Shown one piece after another: positions 1 to 9,868 of a DNA stretch of 64,000 nucleotides; position 1 is the first letter of the stretch; each line of letters opens with the position of its first letter. A program made the position numbers and the translations under genes. The notes beneath the pieces are model-generated. The model did not search any database. It had not been told where the DNA came from and worked only from the letters and a program-made list of their open reading frames with translations. The stretch comes from Magicicada septendecula (lineage: Eukaryota; Arthropoda; Insecta; Hemiptera; Cicadidae): assembly GCA_034769895.1 (NCBI GenBank), contig CM068369.1:430987479-431051478 (forward strand), written 5' to 3'.

Positions 1-455
1 TATTTTGTAAATTTTAAGACATTATTAATGCCTGTAATGCAGACGTATAACTGTAAAAAACCTACAGTTCAAATTAATTTTAATATATTTACTTTTAATG
101 TTAACATTTATTTACTTCACGACACGGTATATCTAAAAGCCATTGGTTTTCCATTTTATTTTTAAAATTCATTAATTACATAGCAGCTTAAAAAATAAAA
201 CACATTAACGTAATTAATAAACATTTAAAAAATTAATTACAAATTTATTACCACAGATTGACACTAAATCCGTCATAGTAAATTATTTATAAAATTGTTA
301 TAAATATACATCATTTTTTTGAAACTATTAATCATACATTTAAACATATATATATATATATTTAACTTTTAAATTATAAATTTCTGTTAGTAACCACAAT
401 CACAAACAGAAATTATGCTGTTGCACAACACAATATACAAAATTCCCGATTAGCG
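1..455. other. AT-rich noncoding DNA
   Basis: Strongly AT-rich sequence with short TA runs (around 345-362) and no open frame of useful length. I see no homology to a gene or transposon. Confidence 0.6.
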
Positions 456-482
456 TTTTCGAGCCCCTCAGCTCATCATCAA
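456..482 (-). ncRNA. Hammerhead-ribozyme-like motif 2 (degenerate)
   Basis: Read on the minus strand this gives UUGAUGA, one spacer U, a stem GAGC/GCUC, then GAAAA. The order copies the hammerhead catalytic core (CUGANGA - stem II - GAAA), but C3 is U here, which should impair cleavage. A second, better core lies about 90 bp away on the same strand in the same layout. Tandem hammerhead motifs are known from pseudo-LTRs of Penelope-like elements and from some retrozyme-type repeats; assignment to such a family is inference. Confidence 0.35.
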
Positions 483-496
483 ATCAGAAATAAATA

Positions 497-641
497 TATA
501 TATAATTTATTTAATATTTATAAACTCTTTACCTCAAGCTGAGGATAGGAACAATCATGTACCAAACATGTTTCGGGAATCCTATTGTTCCCATCCTCAG
601 ATTGAGGTAAAGAATTTATAAATATAAATAAATTATATATG
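497..641. repeat. Imperfect inverted repeat, arms about 58 bp
   Basis: Two arms (about 497-555 and 585-641) are near-perfect reverse complements, each carrying a TTTACCTCAA/TTGAGGTAAA core followed by an AT-rich stretch. The loop of about 30 bp contains a further small palindrome, CATGT/ACATG (555-569). The structure would fold as a long hairpin and overlaps hammerhead-like motif 1. It may be a MITE or the terminal part of a retroelement. Confidence 0.6.
570..600 (-). ncRNA. Hammerhead-ribozyme-like motif 1
   Basis: Minus strand reads CUGAGGA, spacer U, stem II GGGAA/UUCCC, then GAAAC, matching the invariant hammerhead core CUGANGA...GAAA with no mismatch. The GAAA is followed by CAUGU-loop-ACAUG, a possible stem III. 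The base expected to be U16.1 next to the cleavage site is A, so activity is doubtful. The alternative is that the flanking hairpin matches the core by chance. Confidence 0.4.
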
Positions 642-659
642 CATCAAGAAATAGACTGT

Positions 660-2540
660 AGCATACAAGTGTTTGATTATGTGTGTGTGTGTTGAAATAC
701 ATCGGGAACTTTTTATATAGTGGCGACAGTGTGCTTTCTGTGTGTTAAACATAAATTACATAAGAAGCAACCCTAAAAGTATAAATATGACATATAATGT
801 AAGAATACGGTATTAATACTTGTATAAGCACACAACCAATACATTGCTATCAACTGTACACAGTCGCCAATTTGAACACAATAACAACAGTTTCCAATAG
901 TAAACAGACAAACAGGTGATTGTGGTTATGTAATTGGGTATGTTTACGCCAGCTGTCTCTCACATGAGAGAAAGTATAGCATACAATAGGCCATGCCCGT
1001 TTCTAGTGTCAAGCCGGAGTGTAGAAATGTGGCAATGTTGCGTCTGAGGCCGAAGTGGCAGTTGAGTGGAGTGTGAACTGTATCGCGTGAGCGGTTAACT
1101 TTCTAGTAAAATTTACAAATGTCTTGTTACAGTTTGTTGTTAGTGATGATTTTTGTAGTGCAGTAGTGCTGTTTAATGTTATAATTTATAATACCACAAT
1201 GTTATTAGTGTTTGTTGATTTTTTTTTAAGAAGCTGATTTCAAACACGTGTTGCTCAACCCACGTACTTATTGAAACTTGACCTATACTAAAAGTTGCAC
1301 GTGTTTATAAAGCTTAGATATGATAGATGCTTAGAATGTTTAATTTACAGTAAACTTCCGAGATTAATTTATAATAAAAAGGTCGACGGAAATAATGAAT
1401 TTTACATCATTAATTTAGCGTAAGTTTTTGAGTGATAATGCCATTTAATTGTTGGTTATATAAGTAATTACAAATACGAAGATTTTATGAACTTATGTGT
1501 AAGGCATATTTTTTATTCTTACCCAATTTTGCAAAATTTGTTTTTGTTAACAGTAATGAATAATTTTATGAGACACAACATTTATAATTAAATCATTTCT
1601 ATACCCAAAGTAATTAGGTTTTTTAAAATAGAATACATGATATGTATAATAAAACTGCAACATTGATTTTTTTATTTATTGATTTTATTGTCTGAAAGTA
1701 GTGCACTGTTACCTTTCATCATCTAAAAAGTAAATAATGAACGATGTTAATTAAGCCTATAAGCATTGCGTAATAAAATAGCTAAAGTGAACATGTAGAT
1801 TTTGATTTAATTTCGTCATATTACTAAAATCATGAGTATTTATAGCTAAATCTAAATTATAGGTCTCTGCGTACTTAGTACTATAAGTTTAAGTTGAAGA
1901 AATAGTGAATTATTATTAAGCCTAATGAATTAATTTTGTTTAAATTATTGAATTTGGACCATATGAATAATATAGTTACTATATTTCTTAAATAATACAA
2001 CAGTATTTTACATAATAAAAGTTTTATTTCCAAAAAGCAAAGAATTATAAAACTGCTGTTAACCGCCAATTAAAAATGACGCGATTTAATTATCGAAGTG
2101 CATAAATAAAGAGATCGTACCAGTCGGTCTCAGAAAGTAGCATGTTCCAGTGTTGCCACATTTAACGTTCTGGCCTTCCACTAGAGTCGGTCATGAATAT
2201 TCTCGTTAATAATGGTAGTTATCGTTATACAGGGCGATTATAATTTAGATGTACATATTCTGAGGGCGCATTAAGAAAGGTCAAATTAGGAAAAATCGTG
2301 AATTAACATATGCCATAAAATAATTCCGTCAGCCTTATTGTTAAAGATATATTATCGGATACAACTCATTTAACGTCTTCCTGCGTGTGGCCTCCGCTTA
2401 TTGAGTGCAGAATTCAGTGTGATAAAAGGTATTAATTAAATTTGAATAAATGTAGAACACCGACTTTTAATAAAATATTTACATTTATTAAGTATACAAA
2501 CACACTGTGTTTACAGTTGGGACTGGAATCGTGATTCTTG
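660..2540. other. Intergenic AT-rich DNA
   Basis: No convincing coding sequence. Two short GC-richer patches (about 985-1090 and 2105-2185) share an imperfect inverted similarity around the word AATGTGGCAA, perhaps the ends of an eroded element of about 1.1 kb. Small open frames here are AT-driven. Confidence 0.5.
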
Positions 2541-2544
2541 AACT

Positions 2545-2700
2545 TTGGTGCACCACACTTCTCTCGTAACATTAGCGTTTGTTTAATTGATATGTAACGT
2601 GACATAGCTACCAAGCTCAAGAACGACCAAAATTACCCGACCTCATGCCATTAGACTATTTTATTTGGAGTTCGTAAAGTTGCTGGTATTTTGCTTGTAT
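2545..2700 (+). pseudogene. DDE transposase fossil
   Basis: Conceptual translation in two frames recovers GAPHFSRN and, about 90 bp later, PDLMPLDYFIW. These match the conserved '..GAPxHF..' and '..SPDLTPLDYFLWG..' blocks at the catalytic end of a transposase family common in insects, near mariner-like or DUF4817-type proteins. In-frame stops and at least one frameshift separate them, so it is a dead fragment. Sequence to about 2810 may be its eroded C-terminus. The catalytic Asp of the second block is kept. The family name is inferred from motif memory, not from a search. Confidence 0.6.
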
Positions 2701-2810
2701 TCGTGCACCAAAGCAACTATGAAATCGCATCATGTAAGCTACCGAAACTATCAATAGTAGTTCTCACTCTGCAAGACGTAACTCGATAAGCAGGAATTTG
2801 TCGCTGAACA

Positions 2811-3926
2811 AGCTTTTGCTAAGAATCAATATTCCCCACTGTTTCGAGAATCAAGTTCATTATAATCAAACAAATATAAATTTTACTGAACATAACTCCG
2901 GCCGTGAAAGCTTTATCGTTATGATAAAACATAAATTTTATAAGTAAATGAATGAATAAGTATATGTCTGCTTGATAAACGAATTTACATTTTATCAGAA
3001 ATTGTCTATTGTCGGCCACATACTAACATCAAAAATAAATTGTGATGTCAATATTTAGTTAGGCATACTATTAGGGACAAATCTGTGAATTGTACGTTCC
3101 ACAAATCCCCCCCCCCCAAAAAAAAAGTGAAGAAAGAACTGTATATTACTTAATATTCTTTAAGAATGAAGTATAACTGACTTGTATATTGTACTTGGTA
3201 AATGTACATCTACATAAGGTAACTGACCTATTGAATAGATAACATACAAAGCTATTATTGTGCTACTACTTTCAATGAAACAAAGTGCTCAATGAATTAG
3301 GTTTTTATTTTTCAAGTATGTACGTGTAAACAGATTCTTATCTCAGGGCAAGTAGCAAAAATATATTAATAAAATATATTTATAACCAAACAGTACATTA
3401 AATTATCTTTTAATAATGGCAGGTCGTGCTGCCATTACATAAACAAACACATAAATTGGCCGATGGTAAACGTGAAGTCAAGTATATATATTTCTTTTTC
3501 AATTAAAATTAAAATGTCAATGTTATTTTACACAGTTTAATTTAACTTTGTGTTACGTCGAATTCTCCACTGCTTATATATCTCAATAATATCTAATGTT
3601 TGAATGTTCTGTTCAGTCAATTAATTTCATAGGTGAAAAGTAAGTGTTCAGATATATGGTTATAATATATTATGTGAATACTTAATCAAATCAGTATGTG
3701 TATAAATATAGTATTACTCTTTACCTGGTACGTGTTATTTTAATTTTACTTAGTTTACCTTTTCTACATTAATCTCCTTTATGGTAATAAATGTATTTTT
3801 TTGTAACTCTTTTCTCTTTGTTTATTGATACGCGTCTTTTCTATTGAAATTGTTATACTTTACTTTGAACTTTTATTTTTTCTGGTTATCAGTGACTATT
3901 AACTTATTTCTTTCAAAATGATGACA
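2811..3926. other. Intergenic AT-rich DNA
   Basis: No gene seen. It includes a C-run followed by an A-run (about 3107-3127) and a small perfect palindrome ATGGCAG/CTGCCAT (3416-3435). It ends at the target-site duplication of the BEL element. Confidence 0.5.
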
Positions 3927-3931
3927 GTCTT
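3927..3931. repeat. Target-site duplication (left) of BEL element
   Basis: GTCTT directly before the 5' LTR is repeated directly after the 3' LTR at 11643-11647. A 5-bp duplication is usual for LTR-integrase insertion. Confidence 0.9.
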
Positions 3932-4428
3932 TGTACAGTAGCGCGGTAATTTTTATATTACAGGTTGGCTAATCTGCGCTTTAATTTGCACTTTAATCTG
4001 ATCAATTCATGTTCGTGCTTCCGCACAGTTCGTCACAGACGCTCGCAAGCGGCGGTCGGCTCGCGCCCGCAGCCTTACTGTCACATTTTTCTTCTTGTCG
4101 CGACAATTAATGTAGGCATTAGGCCAACACTTCATATATGGCCCTTTAGGCCCTTTCATCAAATTAATTTAAATGTAATACGAATTGTATTCACGATGTG
4201 CTTATTAGCCAATCTCTTAGTCAAAAATCAAACCTAACAACTTCTGGTGTAGATGTGAACAATTAAATAAATGTATTAATTACAGTCCACTCGCTTCATC
4301 ATTTCTGCATCCTGGCGAATCAACCTACAGTAAATAGAACACTTCACACTTAACATTTTTTGGTCCACACATGGGGGATCATTCTTCTACTTAACATTTT
4401 TTGGTCCACGCGGACCGGATACTAACCA
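3932..4428 (+). repeat. 5' LTR of BEL element
   Basis: Begins TGTACAGTAGCGCGG and ends GGATACTAACCA. It matches 11146-11642 over its full 497-bp length except for about eight substitutions. It should carry the element promoter and poly(A) signals; I cannot place a TATA box with confidence. Confidence 0.95.
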
Positions 4429-4433
4429 TCTTT

Positions 4434-4448
4434 TGGTCGCTCCGGACC
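4434..4448 (+). other. Putative tRNA primer-binding site
   Basis: TGGTCGCTCCGGACC starts 5 bp after the 5' LTR. It begins with TGG, the complement of the CCA end of a tRNA, as expected for minus-strand priming. The tRNA species is not assigned. Confidence 0.7.
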
Positions 4449-4738
4449 TGGATTTCCGGATACATTATTCAGATTTATTATTTTTCTGCCCCTATTTCTG
4501 GCCATCACGGGCGACTCAGCATATCCGCTGATACGACCGTGGTGTGATTCGATCTGCATTTCGCTCGTCGCCTTTGAGCCTCCTGACGACATCATTGCAA
4601 GAGCCTGCTAGCTTCAGTACGTCAGTCAAAGCAGTCATCTCTCCGAGCTGTGTGTTTGCCATCTTCTCCACGGCGTCGACGCTTCAGGACATCGCCTACA
4701 AGGTATCACCTCACTAACATCATATCAAGGTGCGTACA

Positions 4739-5788
4739 ATGGCTGAAGAAGGCCTCAAAGTGTTAGTCAGAAAGAGAGGCGGCTTAAAGTCCGCAATAGT
4801 GCGCATACAATCAGCTGTCAGTAACTTTGACACAAATTCTAATACAAAACACTTTTTAACAGTAAGACTTGAAAGTTTGAAAAGCTTGGCATCGAAGTAC
4901 GACGAGGTACAATCTGAAATCGAACTTATTTGTAAAGACAAAAACTCTGCTCAAGAAGACCGAGTTGAGGTCGAAGAAATGCTATATTCTACGGAAGCAA
5001 ATATTTTACAATTGATTGATACCTTTAATGTTCAGACTGTACCTCCCGTATTATCGGCCCATATGCAATTAAAACCGATAAGTTTGCCCTGCTTCACAGG
5101 CAATATCTTGGAATGGCAGCATTTTCATTCAATTTTTACGGACTTGGTGCATGCAAGATCCGATCTAACGCCAGTGCAGAAACTACATTATTTACATTCT
5201 TCTCTAAAAAATGAATCGTTAGACTTAATTAAATCACTACCTATTTGTAATGAAAATTACTCGATAGCGTTGAGTTTGCTGTCCGCAAGGTATGACAACA
5301 AGTTCATACTAGCAAAATACTACATTCAAAATTTACTTCAAGTCAAGTCGACAATTAAAGACTCTGTCCAAAGTTTGGCAGAATTCACAAATACGATAAC
5401 GTCTTCCGTTAATTCACTGGCGGCAATGCAACTGTCAGTGAATTCATTTGAACTTATTACTATACAATTATTATCAACTAAATTCGACCCTACTACTTTT
5501 AAATTATGGAAGGAGTCTATAGACCCTGATAATCTTCCTAACTTTCAAGATTTCACTCATTTTTTAAACGCACGTAGACAGCTGTTAGAAAATACACTGC
5601 CTATCGATGCCGGACAGCAACTCAACAAGCCGAGTTTAAGACTCAACAATAAATCTGATAAATATAAATCACGAAACGCTGCTGGCAGTACTACATTTAG
5701 GAGTTATCACTCAGCGTCAAGCAATTATCATGTTTGTGTTGTAAATCTAATCATCCGCTTTACATATGTGATAAATTTCGTGCACTAA
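4739..5788 (+). CDS. gag: BEL/Pao gag (N-terminal part)
   Basis: The ATG at 4739 opens a gag frame; an upstream GTG at 4730 is in frame but less likely. The N-terminus is rich in charged helix (about residues 1-90). It is followed by the LPCFTGNILEWQHFHSIF block and about 100 residues typical of the BEL gag domain annotated DUF1759. Gag would coat element RNA in cytoplasmic particles. The frame ends at 5788 in residues that make no sense for the family, while the zinc-knuckle continuation (LCCKSNHPLYICDKF) is in another frame starting near 5720. A 1-bp-type indel around 5700-5734 is the simplest reading; BEL elements normally have one continuous gag-pol frame. Confidence 0.85.
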   Translation: MAEEGLKVLVRKRGGLKSAIVRIQSAVSNFDTNSNTKHFLTVRLESLKSLASKYDEVQSEIELICKDKNSAQEDRVEVEEMLYSTEANILQLIDTFNVQTVPPVLSAHMQLKPISLPCFTGNILEWQHFHSIFTDLVHARSDLTPVQKLHYLHSSLKNESLDLIKSLPICNENYSIALSLLSARYDNKFILAKYYIQNLLQVKSTIKDSVQSLAEFTNTITSSVNSLAAMQLSVNSFELITIQLLSTKFDPTTFKLWKESIDPDNLPNFQDFTHFLNARRQLLENTLPIDAGQQLNKPSLRLNNKSDKYKSRNAAGSTTFRSYHSASSNYHVCVVNLIIRFTYVINFVH

Positions 5789-8667
5789 GCACCGCTCAGC
5801 GGGGACAATTTGTATCAAATCATAAATGTTGTACCAATTGTCTTAGATCAGATCATTTTGTATCTAATTCTAAGAATAAGCAGGCATGTAAGATCTGTTC
5901 AAAACGACACCATACATTGTTGCACACGAACAATGTGCCGAACTCAATCTCTGCCAGTAGTAGTAACTATTGTTCATTTAAATTACAATCCACGAATAAT
6001 ATTCTTTTATCAACAGCAATTGTATTTGTCATTGACCAGGCTGGCAACAGACAAAAGGCAAGAGTTCTTTTGGACGCCGGTTCACAAATAAACTTTTGTA
6101 CCAAATCATTCGCAAAGAAATTACGGCTTAATTTGACTAAATCCAACATACCAATTACGGGTATAAATAATACAGCGTGTCATGCCACTAATCTCGCGTC
6201 TATACGCATTATTTCTCGTTATCAGAGATTTAGCTTCGAGGCAAAATGTGCTATCTTATCAGCATTAACCCACAATCTGCCAGCACAATCGTTTGACATA
6301 AATCAATTCAACATTCCAGACAACATTTTTCTTGGTGACCCAAATTTCAACATATCATCCGAAATCGACATACTCTTAGGGGCGCAATTTTACCTGGATT
6401 TAATTTTAGCCAACAAATACGTACGCGGCCCTCATTTTCCCATCATTCAGGAAACAAAGTTAGGCTACATTTTGGCTGGCAATCTGCCCAAACATTGCCG
6501 CTACAAGGGTCCTGCTGTTTCGTTCCTGGCTAGGAACAACGACAGTCAAATTTTGCAGTCTCTCGAAAAATTTTGGGAAGCAGAAACTATCCCTGACAAC
6601 ACACCTGATAACGAGTCAGCTTGTGAGGAGCATTTCGTGCGTTCTACTCATCGCAACCATGAGGGTAGGTTCGTGGTTTCACTGCCATTTAAGTCCGATC
6701 ATCTCCAGTTGGGGGAATCTTACACCTATGCTGAAGCAAGATTTTTGAATTTAGAACGTCGATTCAGGCGTGATGCTAAGCTCGCGCGCGATTACGCAGA
6801 CTTTATTAATGAATATAAGGATCTTGGCCACATGACGCTTATCGATAATTGCTCTATCAATTCAGGAGTGTCAAATACTTACTATCTGCCTCACCATGCC
6901 GTGTTTAAGCAGTCTAGCTTGACCACAAAACTGCGCGTCATTTTTTATGGTTCGTCCAAAACTACCAATGGCCTTTCTCTCAATGACATATTGTTGGTAG
7001 GCCCGAATGTTCAACAAGACCTTTTTTCTATTCTTTTACGTTTCCGCATGCATAAATATGTTCTCATCGCCGACATCGAGAAGATGTATCGACAAATTCG
7101 CGTAGCTGAAAAGGATTGTCACTATCAACGTATTCTGTGGCGTGACTCTCCCCTCGAACAATTTAAACACTTTGCATTGCGAACGTTAACCTACGGCACG
7201 GCTAGTGCTTCGTTTTTGGCCACTCGCTGTCTTATTCAAATTGGTAGGGACCATCAAGCTTCTTTTCCTGATGCGGCGTTAGCTATAACAAATGATTTCT
7301 ATGTCGACGATTTGCTTACCGGTGCAGACACCATCTCTGATCTGACCAAGTTGAAATCTGACTTAGGTGCGTTATTGAGTCAATACAGTCTCACGTTGCA
7401 TAAATGGGCATCTAATGAACCCAGAGTGGTCGCAAGTCATGACAATTTATCACTCCCCTTAAACAAACAGGACAATGTGCGTACCATGGGCATTCTCTGG
7501 AATAACACTGCCGATTCATTCCTGTTTGACATTAAATCATTCCCCGTTGAATCAAGCATCTCCAAGAGGAGAATTCTTTCGATTATCGCAGGCATATACG
7601 ATCCACTTGGACTGATCGGTCCCGTTGTTTTCTTGTACAAACAGTTTATGCAGCAACTCTGGCTTTGCAATCTTGGTTGGGATGAACCGATCTCCGGGCA
7701 ATCACGTTTGGATTGGCATTCATTGTGCGACAAATTGTGTCTGATTAGCAAAATTGTTGTCCCACGTTCTATTCGTTGCAAGTTTGAGGCAAGTACAGTT
7801 GAATTACATGGTTTTTCGGATGCCTCTAAGAAGGGGTTTGGGTGCTGTATTTATATTAGAGTCATTTATCAAGATTCATCGGCCTCTTGTCATCTCCTGT
7901 GTTCTAAATCTCGCGTGGCTACCCTACGACAGGTGTCATTACCTCGCATCGAACTCTGCGCTTGCTTGTTGTTATCGCGACTCGTATCTAAGGTCGTTCC
8001 TGCGTTTTATTCGTGTGTTAATAGTGTTCATTTATATTCTGACTCTATGGTGTCTCTTTACTGGATTCATGCCCAGTCCACGAGGTGGAAAACCTACGTT
8101 GCTAATCGTGTTGCTGAAATTCAGCGTCTTACGCAAGCCTATACATGGCATCACATCAATTCTAGACACAATCCTGCTGATATTATCTCTAGGGGGTATC
8201 TCCCTGACGTTTTGCGCGATTGTTCGCTTTGGTGTCACGGTCCCACTTGTTTGTCTCAATCTTCCGAGTCCAATCCTTTTCCACCCTTTTTACCTTCTAA
8301 TCCGTCGTCTTCTGAAGTCACTGCGGAAGAGAAACAAACCCATAACCTTTCTCTAATGTCTACCCTGGCTATCGACCTTTCTAAGGACTTTTCTTCGTTG
8401 CATCGTCTGACACGCGTATACGCTTACTGTTTTCGGTTCATCAAAAATATTAGACTCTCCGGTGCTGACAAAATAACGGGCGATCTTACCCCTGTCGAAA
8501 TTCATCATGCTCTTAATTTCTTCAAAAAACAATCTCACTTGATCCACTTTGCAGCCGAAATTAATTCTCTTCGTAATGGGTCTTCTGTCTCTATTAGGAG
8601 TATGTTGGCTTCTCTCGACCCGTTTCTTGATGATTCTGGAGTAATACGCGTAGGCGGGCGATTATAG
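5734..8667 (+). CDS. pol: BEL/Pao pol: zinc knuckles, protease, RT, RNase H
   Basis: This continues gag in another frame. In order: Cys/His knuckles (CCTNCLRSDHF, CKICSKRHHTLLH), an aspartic protease core LLDAGSQ near 6067, a DUF1758-like region, RT with FYVDDLL (YVDD at 7300-7311), and RNase H starting at ELHGFSDASKKGFG with the acidic residues HLYSDS and HNPADIISRG. The protease has Asp-Ala-Gly where Asp-Ser/Thr-Gly is usual. The RT box that normally reads RVVFDAS is RVIFYGS, so an active-site Asp looks lost. The frame stops at TAG 8665-8667 inside the conserved GGRL block; the same frame continues beyond, so this is one nonsense codon. Confidence 0.9.
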   Translation: MCCKSNHPLYICDKFRALSTAQRGQFVSNHKCCTNCLRSDHFVSNSKNKQACKICSKRHHTLLHTNNVPNSISASSSNYCSFKLQSTNNILLSTAIVFVIDQAGNRQKARVLLDAGSQINFCTKSFAKKLRLNLTKSNIPITGINNTACHATNLASIRIISRYQRFSFEAKCAILSALTHNLPAQSFDINQFNIPDNIFLGDPNFNISSEIDILLGAQFYLDLILANKYVRGPHFPIIQETKLGYILAGNLPKHCRYKGPAVSFLARNNDSQILQSLEKFWEAETIPDNTPDNESACEEHFVRSTHRNHEGRFVVSLPFKSDHLQLGESYTYAEARFLNLERRFRRDAKLARDYADFINEYKDLGHMTLIDNCSINSGVSNTYYLPHHAVFKQSSLTTKLRVIFYGSSKTTNGLSLNDILLVGPNVQQDLFSILLRFRMHKYVLIADIEKMYRQIRVAEKDCHYQRILWRDSPLEQFKHFALRTLTYGTASASFLATRCLIQIGRDHQASFPDAALAITNDFYVDDLLTGADTISDLTKLKSDLGALLSQYSLTLHKWASNEPRVVASHDNLSLPLNKQDNVRTMGILWNNTADSFLFDIKSFPVESSISKRRILSIIAGIYDPLGLIGPVVFLYKQFMQQLWLCNLGWDEPISGQSRLDWHSLCDKLCLISKIVVPRSIRCKFEASTVELHGFSDASKKGFGCCIYIRVIYQDSSASCHLLCSKSRVATLRQVSLPRIELCACLLLSRLVSKVVPAFYSCVNSVHLYSDSMVSLYWIHAQSTRWKTYVANRVAEIQRLTQAYTWHHINSRHNPADIISRGYLPDVLRDCSLWCHGPTCLSQSSESNPFPPFLPSNPSSSEVTAEEKQTHNLSLMSTLAIDLSKDFSSLHRLTRVYAYCFRFIKNIRLSGADKITGDLTPVEIHHALNFFKKQSHLIHFAAEINSLRNGSSVSIRSMLASLDPFLDDSGVIRVGGRL

Positions 8668-9204
8668 CAGTCGCAATTACCTTACGACACTAAACATCCT
8701 ATTGTCTTACATCCATCGGCTCATATTACTCGCCTTATCATTGAACGCGAACACATTCGTCTACTTCACGCTGGTGCTCAACTCGTGCATCACTCACTTC
8801 GCCAACGTTGGTGGATTGTTAATGCCAGGTTAGTCATTCGCTCCATCATTCGCAAATGTGTCAAGTGTCTCAGGTTTAGTGCCAAACAGCAGGTTCAGAG
8901 GCTTGGTATTTTACCGTCTCCTAGAGTCACTCCATCACGGCCGTTTCTATTCTGCGCCGTTGATTATGGTGGTCCCTTCATGATTCGTCATGGCGGGCAG
9001 AAATCCAGAACTCTCTCTAAGGCATACGTGTCTTTGTTCATTTGCTTAGCAACCAGGGCCATTCACTTGGAATTGGTTTCCGACCTTACAGCCAGTGCGT
9101 TTATAGCTGCCTTACGTCGTTTTATGGCCCGCAGGGGCATACCCAGTCAGTTATACTCTGATAATGGCACAAACTTTAGGAAGGCCCGCAATAATTTTAC
9201 ATGA
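8668..9204 (+). CDS. pol: BEL/Pao integrase, N-terminal and core part
   Basis: In frame with the upstream pol after the nonsense codon at 8665. It encodes HPIVLHPSAHITRLI, the zinc-binding stretch HHSLRQRWWIVNAR...CVKCLRF, then the catalytic core with the first Asp in AVDYGGPF and the second in LYSDNGTNF (about 9153). The integrase would cut host DNA and join the element ends. The frame is lost near 9195, where FRKARNNF runs into a stop at 9202. The continuation (LHDLYNLW) is in the next frame, so a single indel separates the two halves. Confidence 0.88.
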   Translation, partial: QSQLPYDTKHPIVLHPSAHITRLIIEREHIRLLHAGAQLVHHSLRQRWWIVNARLVIRSIIRKCVKCLRFSAKQQVQRLGILPSPRVTPSRPFLFCAVDYGGPFMIRHGGQKSRTLSKAYVSLFICLATRAIHLELVSDLTASAFIAALRRFMARRGIPSQLYSDNGTNFRKARNNFT

Positions 9205-9868
9205 CCTCTACAATCTTTGGCATAATAAGGATGCCACCTCATCACTCAAATTATTCACGTCCTCTCAGGGTATCTCATGGTCATTTATTCCGCCCTCATC
9301 ACTTCATTTTGGTGGCCTTTGGGAGAGCGGCATAAAGAGTTTGAAGTTTCATTTGCGCCGCATGGTAGGCAAGTCTATACTCACCTTCGAGGAGTTTACG
9401 ACAGTTTTGTCTCAGATAGAGGCATGTCTAAACTCTCCTCCTTTATTTGCCATCTCTTCGGATGTAAATGATCCGGTGCCACTTACACCTGGCCATTTTT
9501 TGATTTGCGCACCATTAACGGCGATACCGGACCCAGACCTATCTCATATTCCTATCTCTCGTCTTGGACGTTGGCAACTTCTTCAGAAGTTTGTCCAAGT
9601 CATTTGGAAGGCTTGGTCTCGCGACTATTTACACCAGTTACAACAGCGTCACAAATGGAAATTCGCTAAGGATAATGTTTCCATTGGGGACCTAGTTTTA
9701 CTTATTGAGGATAACCTACCTCCATTAGCCTGGAAATTTGGTGTAATTACCTCCAAATTTCCCGACCCAGATAACTTGATTAGAGTCGTAGACATTCGCA
9801 CGCCTACTGGTGTTTTGCGGAGACCAGTACATAAGTTATGTCTGTTGCCAGCACGGGACGAGATTTGA
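9164..9868 (+). CDS. pol: BEL/Pao integrase, C-terminal part
   Basis: Carries the third catalytic residue in HFGGLWESGIKSLKFHLRR, the LNSPPL and LTPGHFL blocks and a C-terminal domain ending RRPVHKLCLLPARDEI, all standard for BEL integrase ends. Only residues from about LHDLYNLW onward (near 9197) belong to the family; the first residues of this frame are out-of-frame sequence. Native start and end are otherwise as expected, so the integrase was probably complete before the indel. Confidence 0.88.
   Translation: MAQTLGRPAIILHDLYNLWHNKDATSSLKLFTSSQGISWSFIPPSSLHFGGLWESGIKSLKFHLRRMVGKSILTFEEFTTVLSQIEACLNSPPLFAISSDVNDPVPLTPGHFLICAPLTAIPDPDLSHIPISRLGRWQLLQKFVQVIWKAWSRDYLHQLQQRHKWKFAKDNVSIGDLVLLIEDNLPPLAWKFGVITSKFPDPDNLIRVVDIRTPTGVLRRPVHKLCLLPARDEI

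Noticed and set aside
3965-4237. 90-residue open frame in the BEL 5' LTR, repeated at 11179-11451
   Set aside because: Present twice only because the LTRs are copies; no domain and no BEL precedent for a coding LTR.
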